Shown: positions 25,165 to 34,427, counted from the first letter of the stretch. The stretch is DNA of 64,000 nucleotides from Streptomyces sp. NRRL B-24484 (GCF_000717715.1 NZ_JOAI01000016.1:1-64000); one strand, 5' to 3'. The notes: generated by a model from the letters alone, not told the origin. Made by a program: numbers and translations.

Positions 25165-25218
25165 CGCCGCGGGGCCTCCGCCGTCCTCCTTCCCCCGGGC
25201 GGCAGAGGCCCCGCGGCG
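25165..25218 (+). terminator. Terminator after the RlpA-like gene
   Basis: A 14-bp perfect inverted repeat (25165-25178 and 25205-25218). Further partial pairing (CCGCC against GGGCGG) occurs inside. It is 10 bp after the stop codon. Confidence 0.7.
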
Positions 25219-25320
25219 GGTGTGCCGGACGCCGCCGGCACGCGCGGGGCCCGTCGGCAGCTGCCGGACGGGCCCGTGGAATGCGGTGCGGTGCTGTACT
25301 GCGCTGGGCGGCGTGCGGCC

Positions 25321-25743
25321 TCAGCGGTCCTTGCGGGCGGCGGCCTGCTGGGCCTGCTTCGCCTCCTTGGCCTGCTTCTCCTTGATCCGCACGGTCTCGC
25401 GGCGGACCTCGGCCTGGATGGTGCGCTCCTTCTGCAGCCACTCCGGGTTCTCGTCCCGGAGGGCCTCGATCTGCTCGGTGGTGAGCGCCTCGCTGACGCC
25501 GCCGCGGGCGAGGCCGGAGACGGAGACGCCGAGCCGGGCCGCGACCACCTGGCGGGGGTGCGGGCCGTTGCGGCGCAGCTCCTCCAGCCACGCGGGGGGC
25601 TCGGTCTGCAGCGCGTTCAGCTCGTCACGGGAGACCACGCCCTCCCGGAACTCGTCGGGGGTGGCCTCGAGGTAGACGCCCAGCTTCTTCGCCGCCGTGG
25701 CGGGCTTCATCGTCTGGGTCGTCCGGGGCTTGCGCGATGTCAT
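25321..25743 (-). CDS. DUF5997-like small basic protein, 140 aa
   Basis: Begins at the ATG at 25743 (an in-frame ATG at codon 12 is an alternative). The protein is highly charged. It starts with TMKPATAAKKLGVYLEATPD, has central stretches PAWLEELRRNGPHPRQVVAA and LGVSVSGLARGG, and ends in a lysine/glutamine-rich helix (KEKQAKEAKQAQQAAA). I recall this as the actinobacterial DUF5997 family; its function is unknown. The middle part has a helix-turn-helix-like rhythm, so nucleic-acid binding is possible. It is divergent from the LysR-effector-domain gene with 58 bp between starts, a pairing that suggests a shared control region. Confidence 0.7.
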   Translation of the reverse strand: MTSRKPRTTQTMKPATAAKKLGVYLEATPDEFREGVVSRDELNALQTEPPAWLEELRRNGPHPRQVVAARLGVSVSGLARGGVSEALTTEQIEALRDENPEWLQKERTIQAEVRRETVRIKEKQAKEAKQAQQAAARKDR

Positions 25744-25801
25744 GGAGACAAGGGTAAGCGAGCGGAGGCCCGCCCCGATCACGGTGGGTAGCCTGGGCTC
25801 C

Positions 25802-26617
25802 GTGACTGAGATGCAGGCGACCCCCTCCTCCTTCCGGCTGGCGTACGTTCCGGGCGTGACCCCCACCAAGTGGGTGCGTGTCTGGGGGGAGAGGCTGCCC
25901 GACGTTCCGCTCGTGCTGGTGGCCGTCCCCGCGGAGGGCGGCACCGAGGCCCTGGTGTCCGGTGCCGCGGACGCCGGGCTGGTCCGGCTGCCGGTCGACC
26001 GGACGGTGCTGAGCGCGATCCCGCTCTACGCCGAGACCACGGTGGTGGTGATCCCCAAGGACCACTGGCTGGCCGCGGCCGACGAGGTCGCGGTGGCGGA
26101 CCTGGCCGAGGAGATCGTGCTGCACCCGCTGGACGACACCCTCGGCTGGGAGAACCTGCCGGGCCTGCCCGCCTTCGAGCGGCCGGCGACCACCGCCGAC
26201 GCGATCGAGCTGGTCGCGGCCGGCATCGGCGTGCTGGCGGTGCCGCAGTCGCTGGCGCGGCTCCACCACCGCCGCGACCTCACCTACCGGACGCTCGCGG
26301 ACGTGCCGCAGTCGCAGGTGGTGCTCTCCTGGCGCGAGGACCGGACCACCGACCTGGTCGAGGAGTTCATCGGCATCGTCCGCGGGCGGACGGTGAACAG
26401 CTCGCGCGGCCGCGGCGCCCAGCCCCAGGAGAAGCCCGCCGCGCAGCAGAAGTCGGCCGCGCAGCAGAAGGCCGGTGCGAAGCAGAAGCCGGGGCAGCAG
26501 AAGACCCCGCAGCAGAAGCCGAAGCGGCCCGCGGCGGCCGGCGGCCGTGCGCGGGGCGGTGCCGGGGCCTCCGGCGGCTCGGGCGGCGCACGGCGCGGGA
26601 AGCCCCGCGGCCGCTGA
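25802..26617 (+). CDS. LysR substrate-binding-domain protein lacking the DNA-binding domain
   Basis: A 271-aa protein from the GTG at 25802. Residues 8-205 form a periplasmic-binding-like effector domain as in LysR regulators: FRLAYVPGVTPTKWVRVWG, ADAGLVRLPVDR, YAETTVVVIPKDHWLA and AAGIGVLAVPQSLARLHH. There is no helix-turn-helix, so it is a stand-alone effector domain. The C-terminal 65 residues are low complexity, with repeated QQK units and then a G/R-rich basic end, which could bind nucleic acid. It is divergent from the DUF5997-like gene. Such stand-alone domains are common next to DUF5997 in actinobacteria as far as I recall; the role is unknown. Confidence 0.8.
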   Translation: MTEMQATPSSFRLAYVPGVTPTKWVRVWGERLPDVPLVLVAVPAEGGTEALVSGAADAGLVRLPVDRTVLSAIPLYAETTVVVIPKDHWLAAADEVAVADLAEEIVLHPLDDTLGWENLPGLPAFERPATTADAIELVAAGIGVLAVPQSLARLHHRRDLTYRTLADVPQSQVVLSWREDRTTDLVEEFIGIVRGRTVNSSRGRGAQPQEKPAAQQKSAAQQKAGAKQKPGQQKTPQQKPKRPAAAGGRARGGAGASGGSGGARRGKPRGR

Positions 26618-26996
26618 CGGTACGGGCCGGCCGCCCGGTGGTGCGGGGTGGGGGAACGGGCGCCTCCCGGTCGGGTGTCGGGGTGCGGGTGTGACGGGTG
26701 ACGGGTGCGGGTGGTGGGGCCCGCGGCCCGCCGGGCGTGGGGGAGACCGGCGGGCGGGCGGCCGGCAGGGGTGGTGCCGGTCGCTGAGGACAATGCCGTG
26801 GCGGCAAAGGGCGGGTCAAGGTGTTCGCCGGGGAAATCTGAAAGTTTCTGCAAGACATTTCTTCCTGAATCGGGTCAGAGGCCGTTCTGGCTCGATTCAG
26901 AAATCCGACGGCAGGTCAGGACGGTTGCGCCGTGCGTCCGGACCGCTGCGGTGAGGGTTTACAGAGGGGGTGCCGCTCGGTAATCTCCTGATGCTT
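26618..26996. other. Intergenic region upstream of the amylase
   Basis: A less GC-rich patch lies around 26818-26910. It contains CTGCAAG at 26848-26854, the inverted form of the CTTGCAG found at 26997. No small gene is supported. The amylase promoter is probably within this patch or just after it. Confidence 0.4.
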
Positions 26997-27016
26997 CTTG
27001 CAGTGAATTGCGCAAG
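26997..27016 (+). promoter_or_regulatory. CTTGCAG-type amylase operator
   Basis: CTTGCAG starts at 26997 and the inverted GCGCAAG ends at 27016, giving CTTGC...GCAAG dyad symmetry; a further CTGCAAG lies 140 bp upstream. CTTGCAG repeats are known control elements of Streptomyces amylase and chitinase promoters, bound by LacI-type repressors such as Reg1/MalR. Regulation here by such a repressor is inferred. Confidence 0.55.
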
Positions 27017-27274
27017 GAGCGGCGGCCACGGTGGAGCGGCCGCCCACCGCGGCGTCCCGCCCGGGGAGCCGGCGCATCCGCCGGCTCGGGGAGCCGCACG
27101 CAGACGCCCGGCCGCCGGCCCCCTGCCCGCGCCGCCGTCCACCCCGCACCACCCACCCACCTGTTCCTGCCGCTCCGGCAGCCCCGTGCCTCCGTCCCCC
27201 ACGCTGCTCCCGTGTCCCCGGGTGCGGTGGAGCCGGGTTCCCCCCTGCCTGCGGCACTACCCGAGGGGTTCACT

Positions 27275-30200
27275 GTGACATCGCGATCACGCCACCGGCG
27301 GCGGCCCACGGCCGTCGCCCTGACCGCGGCGGCCGGTCTCGCGGCCACCCTGCTGTCCACGGCGCCACTGGGCGGCGCGGCGAACGCGGCCACCACCGAG
27401 GCCACGGCCTCCAACACGGCGACCGTCTTCTACTACACCAAGACCCGCAACTGGTCGACGTACAACCTGCACTGGGCCCCGGACGGCGGCAGCTGGACGA
27501 CCGTGCCGGGCGTCGCCATGGAGGCGGCCTGCACCGACTGGGTGAAGAAGACCGTCGACCTGGGCTCGGCCACCGGCCTGCAGGCCACCTTCAACAACGG
27601 CTCCGGCACCTGGGACAACAACGGCGGCCGCAACTACGCCCTGGGCACCGGCTCGATCACCGTCAAGGACGGCGTGATCGCCCACAGCGACCCGTGCGCG
27701 GGCGGCGGCACCGGCCCCTCGCCCAGCCCGTCCCCCACCGGCACCACCTCGACGGTCTACTACTCGACCGCGGTGGTCGGCTGGAGCACCGTCAACCTGC
27801 ACTACGCACCGGCCGGCGGCTCCTGGACGACCGTGCCCGGCATCGGGATGGACGCGGCCTGCACCGGCTGGTTCAAGAAGACGGTCTCGCTGGGCTCCGC
27901 CTCGACGATGGCCGCGACCTTCAACAACGGCAACGGCACCTGGGACAACAACAACGGCGCCAACTACGTCGTCCCGTCCGGCACGGTGACGGTGCAGAAC
28001 GGCAAGGTGACGGCGAACGCGGCCGACCCGTGCGCCGCCGTGGTGCCGGACACCACCGCGCCGACCGTGCCGTCCAAGGTCGCGGCCACCGCCACCAACA
28101 CCTCGATCGTCCTCACCTGGGACCCGTCCACCGACGACAAGGCGGTGACGGGCTACCAGGTCACCCGCACCGGTGGCACCCAGGGCACCGTCGTGGTGAA
28201 CACCGGCTCCACGGTGTACTCGGACACCGGCCTCGACGCCAACACCGTCTACACCTACACCGTCAAGGCGCAGGACGCGGCCGGGAACGTCTCCGCGGTC
28301 TCCGCGGCGGCCGTGGCCACCACCGGCACGGCCCCGCCGCAGCCCGCCAACGGCGAGATGGTCGGCACCGACCCGCGCAAGGACCCGATCTACTTCGTCC
28401 TCACCGCGCGCTTCAACGACGGCGACAGCAGCAACAACCGCGGCGGCAGCCAGGACGTGAAGTCCGGCAACGCGGCCAACAACGACCCGATGTTCCGCGG
28501 CGACTTCAAGGGCCTCGTCCAGAAGCTCGACTACGTCAAGGGCCTCGGCTTCTCGGCGATCTGGATCACGCCGGTCGTCCTCAACCGCTCCGACTACGAC
28601 TACCACGGCTATCACGGCTGGGACTTCTACAAGGTCGACCCGCGGCTGGAGTCCGCCGGCGCCTCGTACCAGGACCTGATCAACGCCGCGCACGCCAAGG
28701 GCATCAAGATCTACCAGGACGTGGTCTACAACCACAGCTCCCGGTGGGGCGCCAAGGGCCTGTTCGTGCCGGCCGTCTACGGCGTCCGGGACTCCCAGTG
28801 GTCCTGGTACTACGACGAGAAGCAGACCGGCTTCGAGTACGACGGCCTGACGATCGACCCGAAGACCGGCAAGTCCTGGTACAACGGCGACCTGTGGTCG
28901 ACCGAGAAGCCGGCCGGCTCCACCTGCGTCGGCTGGGGCACGCCCACCGGCAACAAGAGCGCCGAGGGCTACACCGTCTACAACTGCCAGTGGCCCTCGC
29001 CGACTTCGGGGATGTTCCCGTCGAAGTACTACCACCAGTGCTGGATCGGCAACTGGGAGGGCGAGGACTCGCGCTCCTGCTGGCTGCACGAGGACCTCGC
29101 GGACTTCAACACCGAGAGCCCCGAGGTGCAGAACTACCTGATCGGCGCCTACAACAAGTACATCGACATGGGCGTGGACGGATTCCGGGTCGACACCGCC
29201 GTGCACGTCCCGCGGGTGACCTGGAACCGCCGCTTCCTGCCCGCGATCCAGCAGCGGATCACCCAGGACTGGGGCCCGGCCAAGGCGCAGAACTTCTTCG
29301 TCTTCGGCGAGGTCGGCGCGTTCGTCAACGACAAGTGGAACCGCGGTTCGGTTAACCACTCCGCCCAGTTCTTCACCTGGAAGGAGCGCAAGGACTACAC
29401 CGCCGACGACGTGCAGGCCGCCCTCGACCAGTACAACTACGAGGAGCAGCTCGGCACCGGCAACCAGCCCACCTCCACCAACGCCTTCCTCAGCGGCAAC
29501 GCGTACCACACCCCGGACCACTCGCAGTTCTCCGGCATGAACGTCATCGACATGCGGATGCACATGAACTTCGGGGACGCCCACAACGCCTACTACAACG
29601 GCAAGGACTCGGACGACAGTTACAACGACGCCACCTACAACGTGGTGTACGTCGACAGCCACGACTTCGGCCCGAACAAGTCCAGCACCCGGTACGCGGG
29701 CGGTACCGACGCCTGGGCCGAGAACATGGCCCTGATGTGGACCTTCCGCGGCATCCCGACGCTGTACTACGGCTCGGAGATCGAGTTCCAGTCCGGCAAG
29801 CAGATCGACTGCGGCCCGTCCTGCCCGCTCGCCACCACCGGCCGCGCCTACTACGGCGACAAGATCGCCGGCACGGTCACCGCGAGCGACTACTCGGTGG
29901 TCTCCGGCGCCACCGGTGCCGTCGCCACCACCCTGCAGCAGCCGCTGGTCAAGCAGCTGCAGCGGCTCAACCAGATCCGCCGGGCGATCCCCGCCCTGCA
30001 GATGGGCCAGTACTCCACCGACGGCATCAGCGGCGGCGGCATGAACTTCAAGCGCCGCTACACCGACACCGCCACCGGCGTGGACAGCTTCGCCCTGGTC
30101 GCCGTCACCGACGGCGCCACCTACAGCGGGATCCCCAACGGCACCTACAAGGACGCTGTCACCGGTGACGTCAAGACCGTCACCAACGGCACCCTGGCGG

Positions 30201-30304
30201 TCGCCGCCCCCGGCAAGGGCAACCTGCGGGTCTACGTGCTCGACCTGGGCGGCAAGAACGCCGCACCCGGCAAGATCGGCACCGACGGCCCGTACCTGAA
30301 GTAG
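27275..30304 (+). CDS. Secreted modular GH13 alpha-amylase with two starch-binding modules
   Basis: A 1009-aa exported glycoside hydrolase that should cut alpha-1,4-glucans. The GTG start gives a basic N-terminus and signal peptide ending near ANAA. Two CBM25-like repeats follow, at about residues 48-140 and 155-250, each with YY..., WTTVPG and TFNNG...TWDNN. Then comes a fibronectin type III domain (about 262-350) and a GH13 catalytic part. Catalytic residues fit D640 (GVDGFRVDTAVH), E679 (FVFGEVGAF) and D797 (VYVDSHDFG), with the conserved DVVYNHSS before them. The upstream CTTGCAG element and the downstream lacI-family gene fit glucan-regulated expression. Confidence 0.92.
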   Translation: MTSRSRHRRRPTAVALTAAAGLAATLLSTAPLGGAANAATTEATASNTATVFYYTKTRNWSTYNLHWAPDGGSWTTVPGVAMEAACTDWVKKTVDLGSATGLQATFNNGSGTWDNNGGRNYALGTGSITVKDGVIAHSDPCAGGGTGPSPSPSPTGTTSTVYYSTAVVGWSTVNLHYAPAGGSWTTVPGIGMDAACTGWFKKTVSLGSASTMAATFNNGNGTWDNNNGANYVVPSGTVTVQNGKVTANAADPCAAVVPDTTAPTVPSKVAATATNTSIVLTWDPSTDDKAVTGYQVTRTGGTQGTVVVNTGSTVYSDTGLDANTVYTYTVKAQDAAGNVSAVSAAAVATTGTAPPQPANGEMVGTDPRKDPIYFVLTARFNDGDSSNNRGGSQDVKSGNAANNDPMFRGDFKGLVQKLDYVKGLGFSAIWITPVVLNRSDYDYHGYHGWDFYKVDPRLESAGASYQDLINAAHAKGIKIYQDVVYNHSSRWGAKGLFVPAVYGVRDSQWSWYYDEKQTGFEYDGLTIDPKTGKSWYNGDLWSTEKPAGSTCVGWGTPTGNKSAEGYTVYNCQWPSPTSGMFPSKYYHQCWIGNWEGEDSRSCWLHEDLADFNTESPEVQNYLIGAYNKYIDMGVDGFRVDTAVHVPRVTWNRRFLPAIQQRITQDWGPAKAQNFFVFGEVGAFVNDKWNRGSVNHSAQFFTWKERKDYTADDVQAALDQYNYEEQLGTGNQPTSTNAFLSGNAYHTPDHSQFSGMNVIDMRMHMNFGDAHNAYYNGKDSDDSYNDATYNVVYVDSHDFGPNKSSTRYAGGTDAWAENMALMWTFRGIPTLYYGSEIEFQSGKQIDCGPSCPLATTGRAYYGDKIAGTVTASDYSVVSGATGAVATTLQQPLVKQLQRLNQIRRAIPALQMGQYSTDGISGGGMNFKRRYTDTATGVDSFALVAVTDGATYSGIPNGTYKDAVTGDVKTVTNGTLAVAAPGKGNLRVYVLDLGGKNAAPGKIGTDGPYLK

Positions 30305-30315
30305 CGGTCCCGGGT

Positions 30316-30349
30316 GCCCGGCGGGCGGGGCTCTCCCCGTCCGCCGGGC
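30316..30349 (+). terminator. Terminator after the amylase
   Basis: A 15-bp stem (30316-30330 with 30335-30349, one G-U pair) and loop CTCT, 11 bp after the amylase stop. The lacI-type gene starts 68 bp further on and so is probably transcribed mostly on its own. Confidence 0.8.
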
Positions 30350-30417
30350 AGCTGCGGGGGCACGACCGGACGGCCGGGCACGGGCGGACACGGGGGAGAG
30401 AGGGAGAGGGCAGCACC

Positions 30418-31533
30418 ATGCCCGGAGGGAGAACCGGCGGCGGACGGGGCAAACCGACCGCCGGGGACGTGGCGGCCGCGGCCGGATACTCCCGCACCGC
30501 GGTCTCCTTCGCGTTCAACAGCCCGGACCAGCTGTCCCGGGCGACCCGCGAGCGCATCCTCGCCGTCGCCGAGGAGCTCGGCTACCGGCCCAGCCCGCTC
30601 GCCCGGATGCTGCGCGCAGGCCAGACCCGCGCCCTCGGCGTGCTGCTGCCGCAGGGCCTCGCCGCGATCCTGCGCAACCCCTACTACACCGAATTCCTGC
30701 GCGGCGTCGGCGAGGTGTGCGACCGGGAGGGGTACACCCTGCTGCTCACCCCGCCGCTGCGGGACTCCATGCTCGACGCGATCCCGTACGCCGCCGTCGA
30801 CGGCTTCGTGGTCTGCGGACTGGAGACCGACCGCGGCGAGGTCGCCGAACTCGCCCGCCACCAGACCCCGGTGGTACTGGTCGACGGCGACCCGCAGTCC
30901 GACGCACCCGGGGTGGACGTCGACGACCGGCGCGGTACCCGGGAGGCCGTCCGCCACCTGGTCGGGCTCGGCCACCGCCGGATCGCCGTGCTCTCCTTCG
31001 ACCCCGGGCCGGACGCCGCCGTCCGCGGCTACCGCGGCCCGCTCGCCCGCCGCCTCGCAGGCCTCGTCGACGGGCTCGCCGAGGCGGGGCGCGGCATGGC
31101 GGACGTCGACCTCGCCGAGGTGCCGATCAGCCGCGCGGAGGGCGGACGCACCGTACGGCGGTGGATGGCCGGGCCCGAGCCGCCGACGGCGATCCTGGCG
31201 CTCTCCGACATCCTGGCCTTCGGCGCCCTGGAGGCGCTGCGCGACCTCGGGGTGGACGTGCCCGGCGAGGTGTCGGTGGTGGGCTTCGACGACCTCGCGG
31301 AGGCCGCCCGGACGAGGCCCGCCCTCACCACCGTCCGGCAGGACGCCGAGGCCAAGGGCCGGACGGCCGCCGGGGCGCTGATCGCGGCGATCCGCGGCGA
31401 GCAGCAGCCGGTGCGCCGGCTGCTGCCCACCCGGCTGGTCGTCCGGGCCTCGACCGCGCCGCCCCCGCCGCCCGGACGGCGGGCCGAGGTGGCGACGCGG
31501 AACCGTGGTGACGGCCCGTCGGGCACGCCGTAG
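30418..31533 (+). CDS. LacI-family transcriptional regulator
   Basis: A 371-aa regulator. The N-terminal helix-turn-helix (TAGDVAAAAGYSRTAVSFAF) and hinge (LGYRPSPLARMLRAGQ) are typical of LacI proteins. A periplasmic-binding-type effector domain follows, with YYTEFLRGVGEVCDREGYTL, HLVGLGHRRIAVLSF and VSVVGFDDLAEAARTRPALT. The ATG follows GAGAGGGAGAGG. Such proteins repress sugar genes until an oligosaccharide binds. Its position directly downstream of the amylase and the CTTGCAG element upstream of that gene make the amylase a candidate target, though the recognition helix differs from Reg1/MalR sequences I recall. Confidence 0.9.
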   Translation: MPGGRTGGGRGKPTAGDVAAAAGYSRTAVSFAFNSPDQLSRATRERILAVAEELGYRPSPLARMLRAGQTRALGVLLPQGLAAILRNPYYTEFLRGVGEVCDREGYTLLLTPPLRDSMLDAIPYAAVDGFVVCGLETDRGEVAELARHQTPVVLVDGDPQSDAPGVDVDDRRGTREAVRHLVGLGHRRIAVLSFDPGPDAAVRGYRGPLARRLAGLVDGLAEAGRGMADVDLAEVPISRAEGGRTVRRWMAGPEPPTAILALSDILAFGALEALRDLGVDVPGEVSVVGFDDLAEAARTRPALTTVRQDAEAKGRTAAGALIAAIRGEQQPVRRLLPTRLVVRASTAPPPPPGRRAEVATRNRGDGPSGTP

Positions 31534-31576
31534 GAACCGTTTCGAACGGAACTCGGGTGAGGGGCGCGTGGGGGGT

Positions 31577-31615
31577 GCCCCCAGCGCCCCTGGGGTCTCC
31601 GGTGCCCCTGGGGGC
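31577..31615. terminator. Possible bidirectional terminator
   Basis: GCCCCCAG (31577-31584) pairs with CTGGGGGC (31608-31615) around a loop that itself contains the palindrome CCCCTGGGG. It lies between the convergent lacI-type gene and the secreted-protein gene ending at 31626. Repeats in this stretch allow alternative pairings. Confidence 0.5.
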
Positions 31616-31625
31616 GTGCCCGGTC

Positions 31626-32324
31626 CTAGTCGTTGCCGGGCCAGCCGTCGAGCATGCGGTGCACCGTCACGCCGGGGCGTTCGGCCAGGCTGCGGTTCGA
31701 GGGGGCGGCCGGGGCGGCGGGCTGGGCGGCGACGGCGGCCTGCAGGATGTCGGTGATCTCGGCGACCTTCGCGTCGACGGTGGCCTTCAGCTGCGCCGGG
31801 TCCTGGGTCCGCGCGGCCGAGCGCACGGCCTTCTCGACCGCGGCCAGTCTGCGCAGCGTGTCCTGGCCGAGCCGGACGGGCTGCGGGGTGTTGATGACGA
31901 ACTGGTAGGCGCCGGCCACGGCCTGGCAGCCGCCGCAGTGCACGGTGGTCGCCTTGCTGTTGTTGTCGGCGTCGACGTGCACGTCACTGCCGCCCGTGGT
32001 GACGATCTGGAAGGAGAGCGCGACGGCGCGGCAGTGCTGTCCCTCGCTGCAGTACCGGGCCGTGGCGACCGCCCGGTTGTCGACGTCGAGCCCGCTCGTC
32101 CGGCCGAACTGGCGGATCTCGAAGGCGACGTCGGTGTTGTGGGTCCGCACCGGGCTGGCCACGGCGACGGCGTGGGTCCGCTCGTAGCGGACCTGGCTGG
32201 CGTCCGCGGTGGCGGCGGCCGGTCCGACCAGCAGGACGGCGGCGGCCACCGCGGGTACGAGCGGGCCCGAGCGGAGGAGGCGGCCGAGCCGGCGGGTCGG
32301 GGTGGTGCGGTGCGATCGGTTCAC
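31626..32324 (-). CDS. Secreted hypothetical protein associated with an M50-like membrane protein
   Basis: A 232-aa protein from a GTG at 32324 that follows GGAG. It has a basic N-terminus and a signal peptide ending near TADA. The mature part has paired cysteines (ARYCSEGQHCRAVALSFQIV and VHCGGCQAVAGAYQFV), then a helical segment with KATVDAKVAEITDILQ. I do not recognise a named family. It starts 19 bp after the stop of the PqqD/M50-like gene and is clearly in the same operon. That context suggests a secreted partner or product-handling protein of a peptide pathway. Confidence 0.75.
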   Translation of the reverse strand: MNRSHRTTPTRRLGRLLRSGPLVPAVAAAVLLVGPAAATADASQVRYERTHAVAVASPVRTHNTDVAFEIRQFGRTSGLDVDNRAVATARYCSEGQHCRAVALSFQIVTTGGSDVHVDADNNSKATTVHCGGCQAVAGAYQFVINTPQPVRLGQDTLRRLAAVEKAVRSAARTQDPAQLKATVDAKVAEITDILQAAVAAQPAAPAAPSNRSLAERPGVTVHRMLDGWPGND

Positions 32325-32343
32325 GAGGTGCTCCAGGCGGGGT

Positions 32344-34344
32344 TCAGGAAGTGGCTTGGGTGGTCGGGGCGGACGTGGGTGGAGCGGCGGTCACCGGTGC
32401 TTCACCGGACGCCTGCCCACCGGTCGGCGTGCCGGTCGGAGTGCCGGACGGTGCGGTGGCGGTGCCGCCCCCGGCCGGGACCGTCGAGGTCGGCGAGGGG
32501 GCCGCGGTGGCCGCCGCGGCCGGACTGCCCGGTGCGGGCGCCGGCGCGGTGGCGGCGGAGGTGGTCCGGCCGGCCCGAGTCCGGGCGGGCGCCGGACTCG
32601 GCCGGCCGCGTTGCGGGGCGGCTGCCGTGGTGCCGTCCGTCGGCGACGGTGCGGCGGCGGCGGAGGGCGGACGAGCGAGGGCCGCGGACGGGGTGACGGA
32701 CAGTTCGGTCCGGTCCGCCGGGGCCGGTGCCCGGGCGGGCGGCGGCCGCGGGGCGAGCGGTACCGGTGCGGCCCGGTGGCCCCAGGCGAGGGCCAGGGCC
32801 GCGCCGGTGCAGGCCGCCGCGGTCAGCAGGAGTGCCGCCCGGCCGCGCGGGGTGCGGTGCGCCCGGGTGAGCGCCCGTCCGGCCCGGCGGGCGAGCCGCA
32901 CCACCAGGTAGACCAGGCCCGCCGTCGGCAGCAGCAGCATGACCAGGCCGATCACACCGAGGGCCGCGGCGGCGGGCGCCCCCGCGGCGAAGGCGTCGGC
33001 CGTGTCGGCGAGCCGGCCGGTGAAGGAGTCCACCGCCGTCCGCAGCAGCCGCGGCGCGTTCCAGAGCACGTAGACGACCTCGGCCACCAGCAGCGGGACC
33101 ATGGCGAGCACCCAGGCCGTCACGATCGCGCGGGAGGAACGCTTCAGTCCGGCGACCTCCGGAGGCACGGGCCGCCAGGGCAGCATGCTGCGCAGGATCG
33201 GCCGGACCTTGCCGAACAGGTCGGGGACGCCGGCGAGGTCGGCGAGGATGTAGTAGCCGTCCAGCCGCAGCACGGGCAGCAGTTGCTCGACGATCTCGAA
33301 GTGGGCGACGTACACGGCGGCCAGCAGGAAGTCCCTACCGGTCGCGAAGTACGCGGCGAACAGCACGGCGACGAACACCGCGTTGAAGTAGACGCCGCCG
33401 AGGTCGGTGCGCAGCCGGTCGGGCCGGCGCAGCCGGTACACGTCGGTGACGTCGGTGTACATCGCCGGCCACACCAGGTAGATGCCGCAGCCGATGCAGC
33501 CGGGCCGTCCGCCGCCGTAGCGGCAGCCGGAGGCGTGGCCGAACTCGTGGAAGACCGTCGACAGCACGGTGAGCGCGAGGACGGCCAGCAGCAGGGCGGG
33601 CTCCTGCACGGTGTGCAGCACGGGGGTCATCGCGCCGTGCACCGCGAACAGCCAGACGTCGGCGGCGGCGGTGAACAGCAGGACGACCGCCACGGCGGCC
33701 GGCCGGTGCAGCCAGGACAGCGCGGCGGCGACGGTGTTGACCGAGGGCGGCCGCAGCAGGACCCTGTGGGCGCGCAGCGCGAGCAGCAGGTCGGTGACCG
33801 GGACGGGTGCGTCCGCCTCGGTTCCGTCCGGCGGGGCGAGCAGTCCCAGCGGGCGCAGCTTGTGGTCGAGCAGGTGGGTGATGTGTTCGGGGCCGAGCTC
33901 CAGGCCGGAGCGGGCCGCGACCAGGTGGGCGATCTCGCGTCGGGTGCGGGTGCCGTCCATGGCCTCGGCCACCAGGTAGAGCAGGCGGCTGAGCTGGACC
34001 ATCTGTCCGTCGGCCCGGCGGACGAGGTAGCGGGGGGCGGTGAAGCCGGAGTCGCGGTACTCGCCCTGCAGGGTGAGTCCGGCGGCGGGCCGCGGGACGT
34101 CCTCGGCGGTGCCGTGCGGATCCTCCGGGGAGTGGTGCGGGGCGTCCGGGCCGTGGTGCGGGCCGGGGTCGGTCCGCAGCGCGGTGCCGGCCTGGCCGGG
34201 GTCGGTCGGTGGGTCGGTGGGAGGCTCGGTGCCGGGCCGCGCCCAGGCGTCGGGAACGGCCGGCCGGCGGGTGTCGCCGACGGTCGCCGGGCGTTCCGCG
34301 GCCGTGGGGGTCCGGCTGCCGATGCCGTGTCCGCTCTCGGTCAC
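32344..34344 (-). CDS. PqqD-like plus M50-type zinc metallopeptidase membrane protein
   Basis: A 666-aa protein. A proline-rich start is followed, about residues 90-180, by a PqqD/RRE-like segment (YLVRRADGQMVQLSRLLYLV, THLLDHKLRPLGLL) as used to hold RiPP leader peptides. A polytopic part then holds the zinc motif HEFGH (in STVFHEFGHASGCRYGG) and the later metal-ligand stretch LLPVLRLDGYYILADL, as in site-2-type peptidases. The C-terminus is a long Ala/Pro/Thr-rich tail. I chose GTG 34344 because GGAAGG precedes it; the longer frame to 34428 runs through a perfect inverted repeat. A 69-aa peptide gene lies upstream, so precursor cleavage or export is a reasonable role. Confidence 0.8.
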   Translation of the reverse strand: MTESGHGIGSRTPTAAERPATVGDTRRPAVPDAWARPGTEPPTDPPTDPGQAGTALRTDPGPHHGPDAPHHSPEDPHGTAEDVPRPAAGLTLQGEYRDSGFTAPRYLVRRADGQMVQLSRLLYLVAEAMDGTRTRREIAHLVAARSGLELGPEHITHLLDHKLRPLGLLAPPDGTEADAPVPVTDLLLALRAHRVLLRPPSVNTVAAALSWLHRPAAVAVVLLFTAAADVWLFAVHGAMTPVLHTVQEPALLLAVLALTVLSTVFHEFGHASGCRYGGGRPGCIGCGIYLVWPAMYTDVTDVYRLRRPDRLRTDLGGVYFNAVFVAVLFAAYFATGRDFLLAAVYVAHFEIVEQLLPVLRLDGYYILADLAGVPDLFGKVRPILRSMLPWRPVPPEVAGLKRSSRAIVTAWVLAMVPLLVAEVVYVLWNAPRLLRTAVDSFTGRLADTADAFAAGAPAAAALGVIGLVMLLLPTAGLVYLVVRLARRAGRALTRAHRTPRGRAALLLTAAACTGAALALAWGHRAAPVPLAPRPPPARAPAPADRTELSVTPSAALARPPSAAAAPSPTDGTTAAAPQRGRPSPAPARTRAGRTTSAATAPAPAPGSPAAAATAAPSPTSTVPAGGGTATAPSGTPTGTPTGGQASGEAPVTAAPPTSAPTTQATS

Positions 34345-34374
34345 GTCACCTTCCGGGCTGGCAGTCGTTGGAAG

Positions 34375-34427
34375 TGCGGAAAGTGTTTCCGGCGGCGATT
34401 CCGGCGCCACCGGAAACACTTTCCGCA
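34375..34427 (-). terminator. Strong hairpin between the 69-aa peptide gene and the M50-like gene
   Basis: A perfect 18-bp inverted repeat (34375-34392 and 34410-34427) with a 17-nt loop. It lies 130 bp after the peptide gene and 30 bp before the GTG of the M50-like gene. It may partly stop transcription so that the peptide is made in excess of the membrane protein, or stabilise the peptide mRNA; both are inferences. Confidence 0.7.
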
